This document shows, one piece after another, positions 15,227-23,671 of a stretch of DNA of 64,000 nucleotides; position 1 is the stretch's first letter; every line of letters begins with the position of its first letter. Origin of the DNA: Pseudoflavonifractor_A sp022772585 (GTDB lineage Bacteria > Bacillota > Clostridia > Oscillospirales > Oscillospiraceae); contig NZ_JBQHUB010000001.1 of assembly GCF_052065415.1 (NCBI RefSeq), positions 1 through 64,000 on the forward strand, in the 5' to 3' direction. The notes below the pieces were generated by a model. That model searched no databases and was not told the origin of the DNA. It was given only the letters and a program-made list of their open reading frames with translations. The position numbers were made by a program, and so were the translations under genes.

Positions 15227-16435
15227 TTAAACAGGGGACTGCGGACCTTCCCCCCGCTCATCCCACTGCCAGACTGTTTTTCCGCTCAGAAACACCCGGC
15301 GTACCTGAGAAAGAGCGCGGATGTCTCTGCTTGGATCCCCCTCTACCAGGATCATATCCGCCTCCAGACCCGGAGCCAGACGGCCGGTCACGCCGCCCAG
15401 CCCAAGGACCTCAGCGCCGACGCTGGTGGCGCAGGCGATGGCGGACAGAGGATCCATCCCGTAGTCCGTATAGTACTGCAGCTCACGGGGGATATTCAGG
15501 TCGGTAAAGCCATCCACACAGAGATCTGTCCCGGCGGCGATGGCCACGCCGGTCTGGACCCTTGCCAGAAATCCATCCCGGTAGGCCGCATCGGCCTGCT
15601 GGAAATAGCGCAGGGCCGGAGAGGGAGCCTGGGGATCTCCTGCGGGACGCATCTGCTGATAGGCAGAGGAGTAGGCGATGATGGTGGGAACCCATACGAT
15701 CCCCTTGCTGCGCATCTGGGCGGCCTGTTCCACGGTCATAAAGGTGCCGTGCTCAATGGTGTCAAAGCCGGCGCGGATACACATGTCCACGGCTGTTCGC
15801 GTGCCTGCGTGGACAGCAAGTCGGCAGCCCAGACGATGGCCTTCGTCGGTAAGGGCGTCCAACTCCTCTTGGGTGAATTCCGGACGTTCGGACCGGTGGC
15901 TGGTGAGGACCTTAATCCAGCTGTGCCCCTCGCGCACCCGGGTCCGGACGGCCCGGCGCAGAGCCTCGGGGCCGTCCACCTCCTCCACGCCGGGACCAAG
16001 GTCGTGGCCGTGGCCGCCGGTCATGCAGATCCCCCGCCCGCTGGAGACCAGCCGGGGGATGGGCAGCAGATGTGCTCCGGCATGGCGCAGAGCATCCTCC
16101 AGGCCGGGGCGGCAGCAGAGGCTGCGCACGGTGGTCACTCCGCGGGAGAAAGCACGGCGGCATTGCTCCAGGGCCAGATAGGCCTGGGTATAGTCACTGT
16201 GCAGATGGGGATCCGCGGAGGACATGGGGACGGTCAGATGGGCATGGAGGTCAATAAGGCCCGGGAGAAGAGTGCCCTGAGGAAAAGCGATATGCTCCTG
16301 ATTCGGACAGGCGGCCAGGAGAGAAGCTGTGGGAGCGATGGCGGACAGCCGCCCCTGTGAATTGACCAGGACACCGTGATCCTGCAAAACGGTCCTGCCG
16401 TCGCCGGTAATCATGCGGGCAGCACTGATGATCAT
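15227..16435 (-). CDS. Metal-dependent amidohydrolase (prolidase/imidazolonepropionase-like)
   Basis: Amidohydrolase-superfamily enzyme (402 aa) with the complete binuclear-metal signature: HxH at His64/His66 (IDLHAHL), a likely carbamylated Lys in SWIKVLTS, His in AVHAGTR and IEHGTF, and the catalytic Asp in AAGTDLC. The flanking beta-sandwich strands at both ends are intact. The closest groups hydrolyse dipeptides such as Xaa-Arg, Xaa-Lys or Xaa-Pro, or cyclic amides. There is no signal peptide, so it is cytoplasmic. It is the last gene of the five-gene minus-strand operon that begins at 19732; AAAGGTGA precedes its ATG. Likely job: hydrolysis of an amide bond in the pathway substrate. Confidence 0.88.
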   Translation of the reverse strand: MIISAARMITGDGRTVLQDHGVLVNSQGRLSAIAPTASLLAACPNQEHIAFPQGTLLPGLIDLHAHLTVPMSSADPHLHSDYTQAYLALEQCRRAFSRGVTTVRSLCCRPGLEDALRHAGAHLLPIPRLVSSGRGICMTGGHGHDLGPGVEEVDGPEALRRAVRTRVREGHSWIKVLTSHRSERPEFTQEELDALTDEGHRLGCRLAVHAGTRTAVDMCIRAGFDTIEHGTFMTVEQAAQMRSKGIVWVPTIIAYSSAYQQMRPAGDPQAPSPALRYFQQADAAYRDGFLARVQTGVAIAAGTDLCVDGFTDLNIPRELQYYTDYGMDPLSAIACATSVGAEVLGLGGVTGRLAPGLEADMILVEGDPSRDIRALSQVRRVFLSGKTVWQWDERGEGPQSPV

Positions 16436-16457
16436 ACTGCAATCACCTTTCGCCGGA

Positions 16458-16970
16458 TCAGGGCTGGATCAGGCTGGCCAGACGCTTCAGAGAACGTTCA
16501 ATGTGCTCCTCCTTATAGTCGGTGTCCTCCACACAGCGCAGAGCGCCGGTGGGGCAGTTCCGCACACAGGCCGGTTCCAGTCCGCAGTGAATGCGGGTAG
16601 CACAGCCGTCACATTTCTGCATTTTTCCCTCAGCGCTGAAAGAGGGGGCGCCGAAGGGACAGGCCATAGCGCAGCTGTGACAGCCGATACAGCTGGTATT
16701 GTCAAATACGGTAAGGCCGGTAGAGGCGTCCTTCGACAGGCAGCCGCAGGGGCAGGCGGTAATGCAGGGGGCATCCGTACAGTGCATACAGGCGGTAGCC
16801 ATATAGGTGTACTTGCAGTGCCCCTGGCTGTCGGTCTGCTCCAGGTCGAATACCACCCGGAAGGGAGCCTCGCAGCGTTGGGTATCGATATCATTCTGAT
16901 CCATGCAGGCCACGGCGCAGGCGCCGCAGGCCGAGCACTTCTCAATATCCAGGTCAATGATAATGGCCAT
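16458..16970 (-). CDS. 4x[4Fe-4S] ferredoxin-type electron-transfer subunit
   Basis: Cytoplasmic iron-sulfur protein (170 aa) of the DmsB/HycB/FdhB type. Four cysteine sets are visible: CSACGACAVAC, CMHCTDAPCITACPCGC, CIGCHSCAMACP and the CDGC...CGLEPACVRNCP pair. Such subunits pass electrons to or from a molybdopterin catalytic subunit. It lies 3 nt from the upstream flavoprotein gene, so the two are likely one module. The only molybdoenzyme subunit in the window is at 7228-9372; their association is inference. No membrane-anchor subunit is present, so the complex would be soluble. Confidence 0.9.
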   Translation of the reverse strand: MAIIIDLDIEKCSACGACAVACMDQNDIDTQRCEAPFRVVFDLEQTDSQGHCKYTYMATACMHCTDAPCITACPCGCLSKDASTGLTVFDNTSCIGCHSCAMACPFGAPSFSAEGKMQKCDGCATRIHCGLEPACVRNCPTGALRCVEDTDYKEEHIERSLKRLASLIQP

Positions 16971-16973
16971 ATG

Positions 16974-18239
16974 TCAGTTCAGTCCTTCCAGATAGTCAAT
17001 CAGAGCAGCAGGGACACCTTCGCGTTCCAGCCGTCCGCGGCCGGCAGGCCCCAGACGGGCATTCTCCCCGGTCAGGGTTTTGAGAAGGTAGCGTTTGAGG
17101 ACGCCGCTGATACGGTAGTTGTCCAGGATATTTACGCATACCAGCCGGTTGCCGGAGGTGACCAGATCGACCCGGCCGCGGCCGTTCGGCAGATCAAAAA
17201 TGCGGCGCTGCCCCTGTATCCGGATGTCTCCCAGACCGATAAAATCCATATCCATGAAATGAGTGATGTTGTGGGTGATGTTTCCGGGATAGGAGGTGGA
17301 CACCGCGCCGGCGATATTGGCGCCGGCCGTCTCACCCTGGCGGGCGGCGTTGTCCCACAGGCCGATGATCTGGGTCTGGCCGGAGAGCAGGTTATAACCC
17401 TCGCAGCAGTCCCCGGCTGCGTAGATCCCGGGGGCTGAGGTCTGCATATGCTGGTCGACCACGATGCCGCGGCCCAGCTGGATCCCGCTGTCGGCAAGCT
17501 GGGTGTTGGCACGGGTACCGATGCACATCAGTGCAATGTCACAGGGCAGGCGGGTGCCGCCGCCAAGGCAGACATCCAGACCATGATCGGTCTGCTCAAT
17601 GGCCTGAATGGGCTGGGAGAAGCGCAGATTGATCCCGAGACCGTCCAGACGGCGCTCGATCTCGGCCGCCACCTCGGGCAAAGCGGCGGTGGGAAAAATA
17701 TGGGGCGCCATATCGGCTAAAGTGACCTGGATCCCCCGGCGGTGGAGCAGCTCTACCAGCTTGATGCCCACCATGGACGCACCGATCACGACGGCAGAGC
17801 GTACACCGCTCTCCAGCCTTTTTTGCAGTGCTTCCGCGTCACGGACCGTCCGCATACAAAAGACGCCGGGATGGTCCGCGCCCGGGATGGGGGGGACCAG
17901 AGCGCTGGCGCCGGTGGCCAGCACAATGTGATCAAAGCATGCAGTGCTCCCGTCTTCCAGGACAATTTGCCTGGTATGGGAATCCAGGGCGGTCACCGGG
18001 CTGTTCTGATGGAGCACAAGATCATACTCATCCTGAAGCGACTCCAATGTGCCGAAGGGGAACATACCATCGTAGGGCAGTTTGCCTGCGACATAATAGG
18101 TCGTGAGCATAGGATTGGCGGGGGGTTCACCAGTATTGCTGTAAACATGGATCTCGCCGCTGTAGCCGTGCGCCCGGAGGGATTTGACAGCATGAAAACC
18201 GGCACAGCCGAATCCGATAATTGCAGTGCGTTGCATCAC
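16974..18239 (-). CDS. FAD/NAD(P)-dependent oxidoreductase
   Basis: Pyridine-nucleotide-disulfide-type flavoprotein (421 aa). An N-terminal FAD Rossmann motif appears in IIGFGCAGFHA, a second NAD(P)-binding motif in VVIGASMVGIKLVE, and the FAD-contact GIYAAGDCCEG further on. It lacks the redox CxxxxC of lipoamide dehydrogenase and resembles NirB-like or ferredoxin-NAD(P)H reductase-like proteins. A C-terminal extension of about 100 residues follows the FAD motif. It sits directly upstream of the 4x[4Fe-4S] gene. Likely role: exchange of electrons between NAD(P)H and that iron-sulfur protein. Direction and partner are inferred. Confidence 0.88.
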   Translation of the reverse strand: MMQRTAIIGFGCAGFHAVKSLRAHGYSGEIHVYSNTGEPPANPMLTTYYVAGKLPYDGMFPFGTLESLQDEYDLVLHQNSPVTALDSHTRQIVLEDGSTACFDHIVLATGASALVPPIPGADHPGVFCMRTVRDAEALQKRLESGVRSAVVIGASMVGIKLVELLHRRGIQVTLADMAPHIFPTAALPEVAAEIERRLDGLGINLRFSQPIQAIEQTDHGLDVCLGGGTRLPCDIALMCIGTRANTQLADSGIQLGRGIVVDQHMQTSAPGIYAAGDCCEGYNLLSGQTQIIGLWDNAARQGETAGANIAGAVSTSYPGNITHNITHFMDMDFIGLGDIRIQGQRRIFDLPNGRGRVDLVTSGNRLVCVNILDNYRISGVLKRYLLKTLTGENARLGPAGRGRLEREGVPAALIDYLEGLN

Positions 18240-18257
18240 AGGCTCCTTCTGGCCGCC

Positions 18258-19319
18258 CTACAGGGTGGCAATGATCTCAGGCAGAGACATGGATTCGCCA
18301 TAGCCCAGGCTTTCCAGCGTACGGCCGGTGGACAGGTAATCCTGTCCATTGAGCTGTCCGGCGATTACGACCAGGGATTCCAGCAGAGGAACGCTGACGC
18401 CCAGACGGCGGGCAACCGACACGGCGAACGCGCCCGCGCAGGGACCATCCTCGGTCAGGTAGCGGTGGGCGGTATCATAGGGGCCGTCCAGTGTAAGGAA
18501 AACATCCAGCTGAGGGTTGTGTTCCGGGTCCAGAAGGCGGTTCATATGGATCATGGGGTCGCTGTGCTCCTCATAGCCCATGGCGGAAATGATACGGCGG
18601 CGCTCTTCGCTGGCCAGCTCGGCCAGATGGATGGAAGCGGGGGTAAGACCGTCAGTGAACAGATTAAAGCTCTGGCCCTTCTGGTCGATCTGGCAGGCAG
18701 AGAGAATGGTAGCGCCCAAATGAGTGACAAAGTTGTTGGAGTTAATGACGCAGTCAAAGACATTGACACAGGGGACCATCTCGATACAGCCGGCATAGGC
18801 GTCGATCACCCGCTGATTGTCGGAGGCGGGGAGGGCGGAAAAGCTCTTGGCCCGGAAGGGCATGCCCACCGTGGCTTCGGCGGCGCCGGTGAGGCGTGCA
18901 GGGAAAAGGTTTCCTTCCAATTCGGAAAGAGTCACATCGGCGGTCACGTTCATTTCCCGGAAGACCTTGCGGAAAATGAAGGAGCCAAGGTTACCGGGAG
19001 AGATGAGGATATGCTGCCCATCATGGATATGGGGCGCGATGGCACGGGCGACCTCCTCATGGCGGTAGGCCACCACAGAGATAATGAGCAGATCCGCCGA
19101 TTCCGCAGCGGCGGCAAAATCATGCGTCACACAGTGAACGGGGGCAAATCCGCGCTCTTTGCCCCGGAGAAGGATGCCGCCGTTATCTGCAATGGCCTGA
19201 AAGCGGGAGGCAAACTGGGGTGTGTCACAGAGAGTGACCTCAAAGCCCTTGAGCGTAAAATAGGCAGCCGCGGCGTGCCCCGTGGAACCGCCGCCGAAAA
19301 TGCTGATCTTATGGAACAA
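18258..19319 (-). CDS. NAD/NADP opine (octopine/nopaline) dehydrogenase family protein
   Basis: 353-aa dehydrogenase with an N-terminal Rossmann domain (ISIFGGGSTGHAAAAYF) and the C-terminal helical domain of octopine/nopaline dehydrogenases, including the conserved His region INSNNFVTHLG. Family enzymes interconvert opines (N-carboxyalkyl amino acids) with an amino acid plus a 2-keto acid. I chose the TTG at 19319, which has AAGGAG 8 nt upstream; an in-frame GTG four codons earlier abuts that site. It follows the tautomerase gene by 17 nt. In this cluster it most plausibly works in the catabolic direction. Confidence 0.85.
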   Translation of the reverse strand: MFHKISIFGGGSTGHAAAAYFTLKGFEVTLCDTPQFASRFQAIADNGGILLRGKERGFAPVHCVTHDFAAAAESADLLIISVVAYRHEEVARAIAPHIHDGQHILISPGNLGSFIFRKVFREMNVTADVTLSELEGNLFPARLTGAAEATVGMPFRAKSFSALPASDNQRVIDAYAGCIEMVPCVNVFDCVINSNNFVTHLGATILSACQIDQKGQSFNLFTDGLTPASIHLAELASEERRRIISAMGYEEHSDPMIHMNRLLDPEHNPQLDVFLTLDGPYDTAHRYLTEDGPCAGAFAVSVARRLGVSVPLLESLVVIAGQLNGQDYLSTGRTLESLGYGESMSLPEIIATL

Positions 19320-19336
19320 AAGACTCACTCCTTCAA

Positions 19337-19732
19337 CTACAAAGTGGTGTGATAATACCATCTGAGCCCGCTTGGAAGAATATTCTTTTTGCCGGCATAT
19401 CCCCAGTTTTCCAGCGGAGGCTCACGTATAAGGATGAGCGCCTGCTCCGGATCTTCTCCGATCTCCTGCAGACCGGCAAGGATGCTCTGATAGAACTGAT
19501 TCTTCTGGGACTCTTCACGGCCCGGGAAACAGTCCACCTCGAATAAAAGATATCCCTGGGTCTTGGGGGGAGGGAGGAAGAAATCCTCCGGAGTGAACTC
19601 CATCATGCGAATGCTGTAACTGTTATCTGCCTTGCAGAATGTCTCTTGAAGCGCAGTACAAACAGCATTTTTTAAACGTGCCTTCTGATCGGGGGTACGG
19701 CCTTTGCACATGCTAATGGTAAGCACCGGCAT
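19337..19732 (-). CDS. Tautomerase-superfamily protein
   Basis: 131-aa protein starting MPVLTISM, so Pro1, the catalytic base of 4-oxalocrotonate tautomerase-type enzymes, is available after Met removal. The beta-alpha-beta pattern is followed by an extended C-terminal half, longer than the 60-70 residues of simple 4-OT and closer to the fused cis-CaaD/MSAD or Tautomerase_2 forms. AGGAGGG precedes the ATG. It is the first gene of the five-gene operon, so a keto-enol or imine-enamine step is likely. The exact reaction is unknown. Confidence 0.75.
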   Translation of the reverse strand: MPVLTISMCKGRTPDQKARLKNAVCTALQETFCKADNSYSIRMMEFTPEDFFLPPPKTQGYLLFEVDCFPGREESQKNQFYQSILAGLQEIGEDPEQALILIREPPLENWGYAGKKNILPSGLRWYYHTTL

Positions 19733-19774
19733 AGAATCCCTCCTGTCTGACGGATGTTCCGGATCTGGATGGCC

Positions 19775-19808
19775 CCGGCAGAGGCGGGGTGTGCGGCCGC
19801 TCTGCCGG
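19775..19808 (-). promoter_or_regulatory. Stable hairpin in the tautomerase operon leader
   Basis: A 9-bp stem CCGGCAGAG (19775-19783) with CTCTGCCGG (19800-19808) lies in the ~150-nt leader, about 40 nt before the start codon. No T-run follows, so it is not a simple terminator. Confidence 0.4.
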
Positions 19809-19898
19809 ATCCCGGGAAACAGATATGGCGGAAGAACTGCTTTGGTTCAGCATGTACTTGCTCTGCTTTGCCGCAGACTGAATACCGGGAATAATTTC

Positions 19899-19928
19899 AT
19901 TTTAGCCGCTTCCATTTGGAGAGTCCAA
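19899..19928 (-). promoter_or_regulatory. Promoter of the tautomerase operon
   Basis: On the minus strand, TTGGAC (19923-19928) and TAAAAT (19899-19904) have an 18-bp spacer. The preceding bases make AACGATTGGAC, an 11-mer repeated exactly at the permease promoter (21306-21316). The 19733-20065 intergenic stretch otherwise holds only the leader hairpin and the divergent promoter. Confidence 0.6.
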
Positions 19929-19987
19929 TCGTTATTCGTGTTTTCGGGTTACCAAGAATTTTGTTATCGTGAGAGCAGAAAGGGCTG

Positions 19988-20017
19988 TTGGACGGCCGAC
20001 GAACCGGGCTCTATACT
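19988..20017 (+). promoter_or_regulatory. Promoter of the M20 hydrolase gene
   Basis: TTGGAC (19988-19993) and TATACT (20012-20017) with an 18-bp spacer lie about 50 nt upstream of the start codon. Confidence 0.6.
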
Positions 20018-20065
20018 GAAAATGATTCAGGGAGAAACCGCCTGAACAGAAAGGAGAATGCGGCG

Positions 20066-21256
20066 ATGAACGTATTTTTGGAGCGGGCTTATGAGCTGGA
20101 ACAGGATCTGATCGCGGACCGGCGATGGCTGCACCAGCACCCGGAACTTGGCCACCAACTGGATAAGACGGCAGATTACGTTAAAGGGCGCCTGCGTGAA
20201 ATGGGTTATGAGCCAACGGATATAGGAGATCATGGCGTGACCGCGCTGGTGGGGAAACCCGCGGGACGCTGCATTCTGCTGCGGGCGGATATGGACGCCC
20301 TGCCCCTGTGCGAGGACACGTCGGAACCGTTCCGGATAGATGGTGAACGGATGCATGCCTGCGGGCATGACCTGCATACTGCCATGCTGCTTGGAGTGGC
20401 CCGTCTGCTCAAGCAGCGGGAGGAAGAGCTGCAGGGGCAGGTCAAACTGGTCTTTCAGCCGGCGGAGGAGACCCTTACCGGTGCACAGAATCTCATTGAC
20501 GCGGGGGTGCTGGAGAACCCACACGTGGATGCAGCACTGGCCCTGCATGTGGATGTGGCGAGCCGCTACCGTCCGGGGACCCTCACCATGCATCGTCCGG
20601 GCGTGGCGTCAGCTTCCTGTGACCGCTATGTGATCCGCATCAAGGGAAAAGGAGGCCATGGCGCTACGCCCCATGAGTCGATCGATCCCATCAATGTGGG
20701 CGCCCATATCCATTTGGCGCTGCAGGAGATCGTCAGCCGGGAGGTACCGGCAAAAGACTCGGTGGTGTTGACGCAGGGGATCTTCCGCAGCGGAGATGCG
20801 CCCAATGTCATCCCGGAACAGGCCGAGATAGAGGGAACGCTGCGCTGTTATGACAATCAGATACGCCGGCAGGTGCTGGAGCGGATGAAGCAGATGGTGG
20901 AGATGATCGGAAGCGCTTTCCGCGCGGAGGTGCGCCTGGATGTGACCGGCGGCTGTGCGCCGGTATACAATGACCCCGAGCTTTTTGACCAGGTTGCAGG
21001 CTGGCTGAGGGAATTGGACGGCCCGGATTGGATGGATGTGGACGGGGAACTGTCGCCGGCATCGGAGGATTTTTCCAACTTCCTGGACCGTGTGCCGGGC
21101 GTGTTTTTCTTCGTTACAGCCGGAGACAGCGCGGAGGGGTATCAGTACTCCATGCACCATCCCAAAGTGGTCTTTGACGAGCGGGCGCTTCCCCGGGGCG
21201 CGGCCGGACTGGCATGGCTGGCGTGGCGCTGGCTCGGCGGGGACAGAGAAGTCTGA
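20066..21256 (+). CDS. M20-family amidohydrolase (N-acyl amino acid deacylase type)
   Basis: Zinc-dependent M20D peptidase/amidohydrolase (396 aa) similar to hippurate hydrolase and N-acetyl-amino acid deacetylases. The metal-site signature is present: RADMDALP, MHACGHDLHTAML, FQPAEETLTGA and a late MHHPKVVFDE. The dimerisation domain sits in the middle (RIKGKGGHGATPHESIDP). There is no signal peptide. The ATG at 20066 has AAAGGAG 9 nt upstream. It lies upstream of an amino-acid permease on the same strand and is divergent from the tautomerase operon. It would split an acyl or amide conjugate into an acid and an amino acid; the substrate is unknown. Confidence 0.9.
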   Translation: MNVFLERAYELEQDLIADRRWLHQHPELGHQLDKTADYVKGRLREMGYEPTDIGDHGVTALVGKPAGRCILLRADMDALPLCEDTSEPFRIDGERMHACGHDLHTAMLLGVARLLKQREEELQGQVKLVFQPAEETLTGAQNLIDAGVLENPHVDAALALHVDVASRYRPGTLTMHRPGVASASCDRYVIRIKGKGGHGATPHESIDPINVGAHIHLALQEIVSREVPAKDSVVLTQGIFRSGDAPNVIPEQAEIEGTLRCYDNQIRRQVLERMKQMVEMIGSAFRAEVRLDVTGGCAPVYNDPELFDQVAGWLRELDGPDWMDVDGELSPASEDFSNFLDRVPGVFFFVTAGDSAEGYQYSMHHPKVVFDERALPRGAAGLAWLAWRWLGGDREV

Positions 21257-21310
21257 GTATAAACGGATCGGTCATCATTTTTTTTGTTGACAATCCACCA
21301 TAACCAACGA

Positions 21311-21339
21311 TTGGACATGGCTTTGTTTGGCGTTATATA
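21311..21339 (+). promoter_or_regulatory. Promoter of the APC permease gene
   Basis: TTGGAC (21311-21316) and TATATA (21334-21339) with a 17-bp spacer lie in the 178-nt gap after the M20 gene. The -35 element is within CCAACGATTGG, a small palindrome. Confidence 0.6.
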
Positions 21340-21434
21340 CTTAGAATCAGAAATTCCGGATCACAAAAAGTACTTCGGGATGGCCGGACCAAATGTGTGT
21401 GCGATTAGAAAACCAAAGAGGAGGGGCTCTGAAA

Positions 21435-22745
21435 ATGAGTGAAAAAGTCCAACTGAAACGTACTTTGACCCTGTTCCCCTGCGTCATGATTATGGTAACG
21501 TCGGTCATCGGCGGAGGTATTTTTACCGTTCCCGGAGAGATCATGACCATTGCCATGGGCAGCGGACCCAATATCGTGGCCTGGATCGTGGCGGCGTTTG
21601 CGGTGCTGCTCATGGGACTGGTGTACTGTGAGCTTGCCACCGCTATGCCCGGCGCCGGCGGACCTTCGATCTACCTTCGGGAGGCCTATGGCGACAAGAT
21701 GTCGTTCTTCTATGGCTGGTTCGCCATGCTCAACAATTCCGCGGTGCTGGCGGTCGTTTCCATTACATTTACCAATTATCTCAAGTTTTTTATCCCGCTG
21801 AGCCCGTTCCAGAGTAAGCTGGTAGCTACTGTAGTCCTGGTCACGGCCATGGCGACCAACGTGCGCGGCGTGAAAATGGGCGCCACAGCCACGAATATCC
21901 TTACCATTACCAAGCTGGTGGTGCTGGGCGGCATCATCATAGCCGGAGTGTTTTTCCTGGTGCCTGAGAATTTCCAGCCCGTTGTGGACGCGGAAAAGGG
22001 CTGGGGAACGGCCTTCGCCGCCGCGGTACCTGCGTTCTTTGCGTTTAGCGGATATAACCAGCTGACCTATATGAGCGAAGAGATCAAGGAGCCTGAGAAA
22101 ACTTTGCCCCGCGCCATTCTGCTGGGCATCGGCGTTATTTGTGTGGTCTATATCCTTCTCTCGGTGGTGTGCGTGGGTACCCTTTCCGTGGAGACTCTGG
22201 CTGCCAGTTCCAACTCTGTGGCCATGGTCGCCGAGGTCATCTTTGGAAAAGTGGGAGCTGCGGTCGTTTCCATCGGCGCACTTATCTCTATTTATGGCCT
22301 GATCAATGCCGGCTTCATGTCCATGCCCCGCGTGGCGTTCAATGTTGGACGGGCTGGCCTGTTCCCCAGCTTTTTTGGGAAGATCCATCCTAAGTATGAC
22401 ACGCCCTACTGTTCCATCATGGTCTATTGCGGCATCGCGCTTTTCCTTATGTGGACCGGAAGCTTCAGCACTCTGCTGATGATGGTGGTCTTTGTAGGAA
22501 AGATTTCCGAGTTCCTCGTGGCCACCTCGCTGATGGTCCTGCGTAAAAAGCGGCCTGACCTGGTGCGCCCTGTAAAGATGCCTCTGTATCCCGCAAGCGT
22601 CATCCTTTCTGTCGCGCTGACGGTCTATCTGGCCTCCCTGGTACCGATGTACAAGATCCTGTGGAGCCTGGTATTTTGCGCTACCAGCGTGCCCGCCTAT
22701 CTGATTTTCGCACTCCTGAAAAAGCGCGGCGGATCCGAAGCGTAA
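21435..22745 (+). CDS. APC-superfamily amino acid permease
   Basis: Integral membrane transporter (436 aa) with about twelve hydrophobic segments. TM1 carries the unwound-helix motif VIGGGIFTVPGE that contacts the amino-acid backbone in APC carriers. TM6 shows FFAFSGYNQLTYMSEEIKEPEKTLPRA, a strong APC signature. I chose the ATG at 21435, with AGGAGGGG upstream; an earlier in-frame start adds 14 residues but lacks a ribosome site. It has its own promoter, sharing an 11-mer with the tautomerase operon promoter. This is the probable uptake system for the cluster's substrate. Confidence 0.92.
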   Translation: MSEKVQLKRTLTLFPCVMIMVTSVIGGGIFTVPGEIMTIAMGSGPNIVAWIVAAFAVLLMGLVYCELATAMPGAGGPSIYLREAYGDKMSFFYGWFAMLNNSAVLAVVSITFTNYLKFFIPLSPFQSKLVATVVLVTAMATNVRGVKMGATATNILTITKLVVLGGIIIAGVFFLVPENFQPVVDAEKGWGTAFAAAVPAFFAFSGYNQLTYMSEEIKEPEKTLPRAILLGIGVICVVYILLSVVCVGTLSVETLAASSNSVAMVAEVIFGKVGAAVVSIGALISIYGLINAGFMSMPRVAFNVGRAGLFPSFFGKIHPKYDTPYCSIMVYCGIALFLMWTGSFSTLLMMVVFVGKISEFLVATSLMVLRKKRPDLVRPVKMPLYPASVILSVALTVYLASLVPMYKILWSLVFCATSVPAYLIFALLKKRGGSEA

Positions 22746-22763
22746 TTCATGTTCCATAGAAAT

Positions 22764-22797
22764 AAAAGGGCCGGAATCCCAGGATTCCGGCCCTTTT
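22764..22797. terminator. Bidirectional terminator
   Basis: A perfect 16-bp stem with flanking A- and T-runs lies between the permease (+) and the FUSC-like gene (-). Confidence 0.92.
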
Positions 22798-22827
22798 AAT
22801 ATGTATTGGAAAGGACAGTAAGGAGAA

Positions 22828-23415
22828 TCAGAAACAGGTTTGGTTTTCCTCCGGCACTGCCAGACCCATGCGGCGGCACAGACGGTAATACCGCCGGCGT
22901 ATGGGAGCCAGCCAGACCAGCAGCCGCTCCCGGGGGAGCAGCCAGTTGATGAGCAGCGACATGATCACGCCGATGCCGGTATCCAGCATCCGGTTGAGGG
23001 AGTAGCTCACATAGGTATCCACCGGGGTGTTGAACAGAATGATGCACAATACCACCCCGCCGGGCTGCACGGCGCCCACCCAGAAGACCTGGCTGAGGAG
23101 GATGAGGACCACCACTCCCACAAAGAGCAGGGGGATCAATGCCCAGCGGTGGTCTCCCTGGGGGAAGATATGGACATAGAGCCAGAAGAGCGCCATGCCC
23201 ACAAAACCGCCGATGATGGTGCCGAAAAGCCGGTTGCCGCCATGAAGTTTGGAATGATCCATGTTCTGGCCCATGCCGAAGATGGCGCCGATACAGGCAA
23301 AGGTGGGGTTGCGGCCGATCAGGAGATAGAGCAGCGCGCACAGAGCCGCGGACAGGGCGGTCTTCAGGTTGCGCAGGCCGATCCTGGGCCATGTTCGGGC
23401 GGGGGTGTCACTCAT
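22828..23415 (-). CDS. FUSC/aromatic acid exporter-type membrane protein
   Basis: 195-aa membrane protein with about five to six hydrophobic segments and the LKTALSAALCALLYLLIGRNPTFACIGAIF start typical of ArAE_1/FUSC proteins. It contains only the membrane half of the family, with a short basic C-terminal tail (IRRRYYRLCRR) and no large cytoplasmic domain. GGAGAGGAG precedes the ATG. It is monocistronic and convergent with the amino-acid permease. Members are assumed to export aromatic acids or related anions, but this small form is untested and the substrate is unknown. Confidence 0.8.
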   Translation of the reverse strand: MSDTPARTWPRIGLRNLKTALSAALCALLYLLIGRNPTFACIGAIFGMGQNMDHSKLHGGNRLFGTIIGGFVGMALFWLYVHIFPQGDHRWALIPLLFVGVVVLILLSQVFWVGAVQPGGVVLCIILFNTPVDTYVSYSLNRMLDTGIGVIMSLLINWLLPRERLLVWLAPIRRRYYRLCRRMGLAVPEENQTCF

Positions 23416-23595
23416 ATCATGTTCTCCTCTCCCTTTTTATGATCTGCAATCAGATTGGGCTGTTCTTTCATTCTGTTATATGTTATATATATAGAGTACC
23501 AGAAAAAACTCCGAATTTGAATTGTAGAAAAAGAGGAAAATTCTCCCCCTGTTCTGTATAAAACAGGAAACCAAACAGTTAAAATGAGATTATAC

Positions 23596-23624
23596 TTGTA
23601 TACCTAGCGAACAACTGATACAAT
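23596..23624 (+). promoter_or_regulatory. Promoter of thyA
   Basis: TTGTAT (23596-23601) and TACAAT (23619-23624) have a 17-bp spacer and sit about 47 nt before the start codon. Confidence 0.65.
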
Positions 23625-23671
23625 AATGAACAAATGGCTCTCTGCGCGACTGAGCCGAAGGGAGAGGTCAT

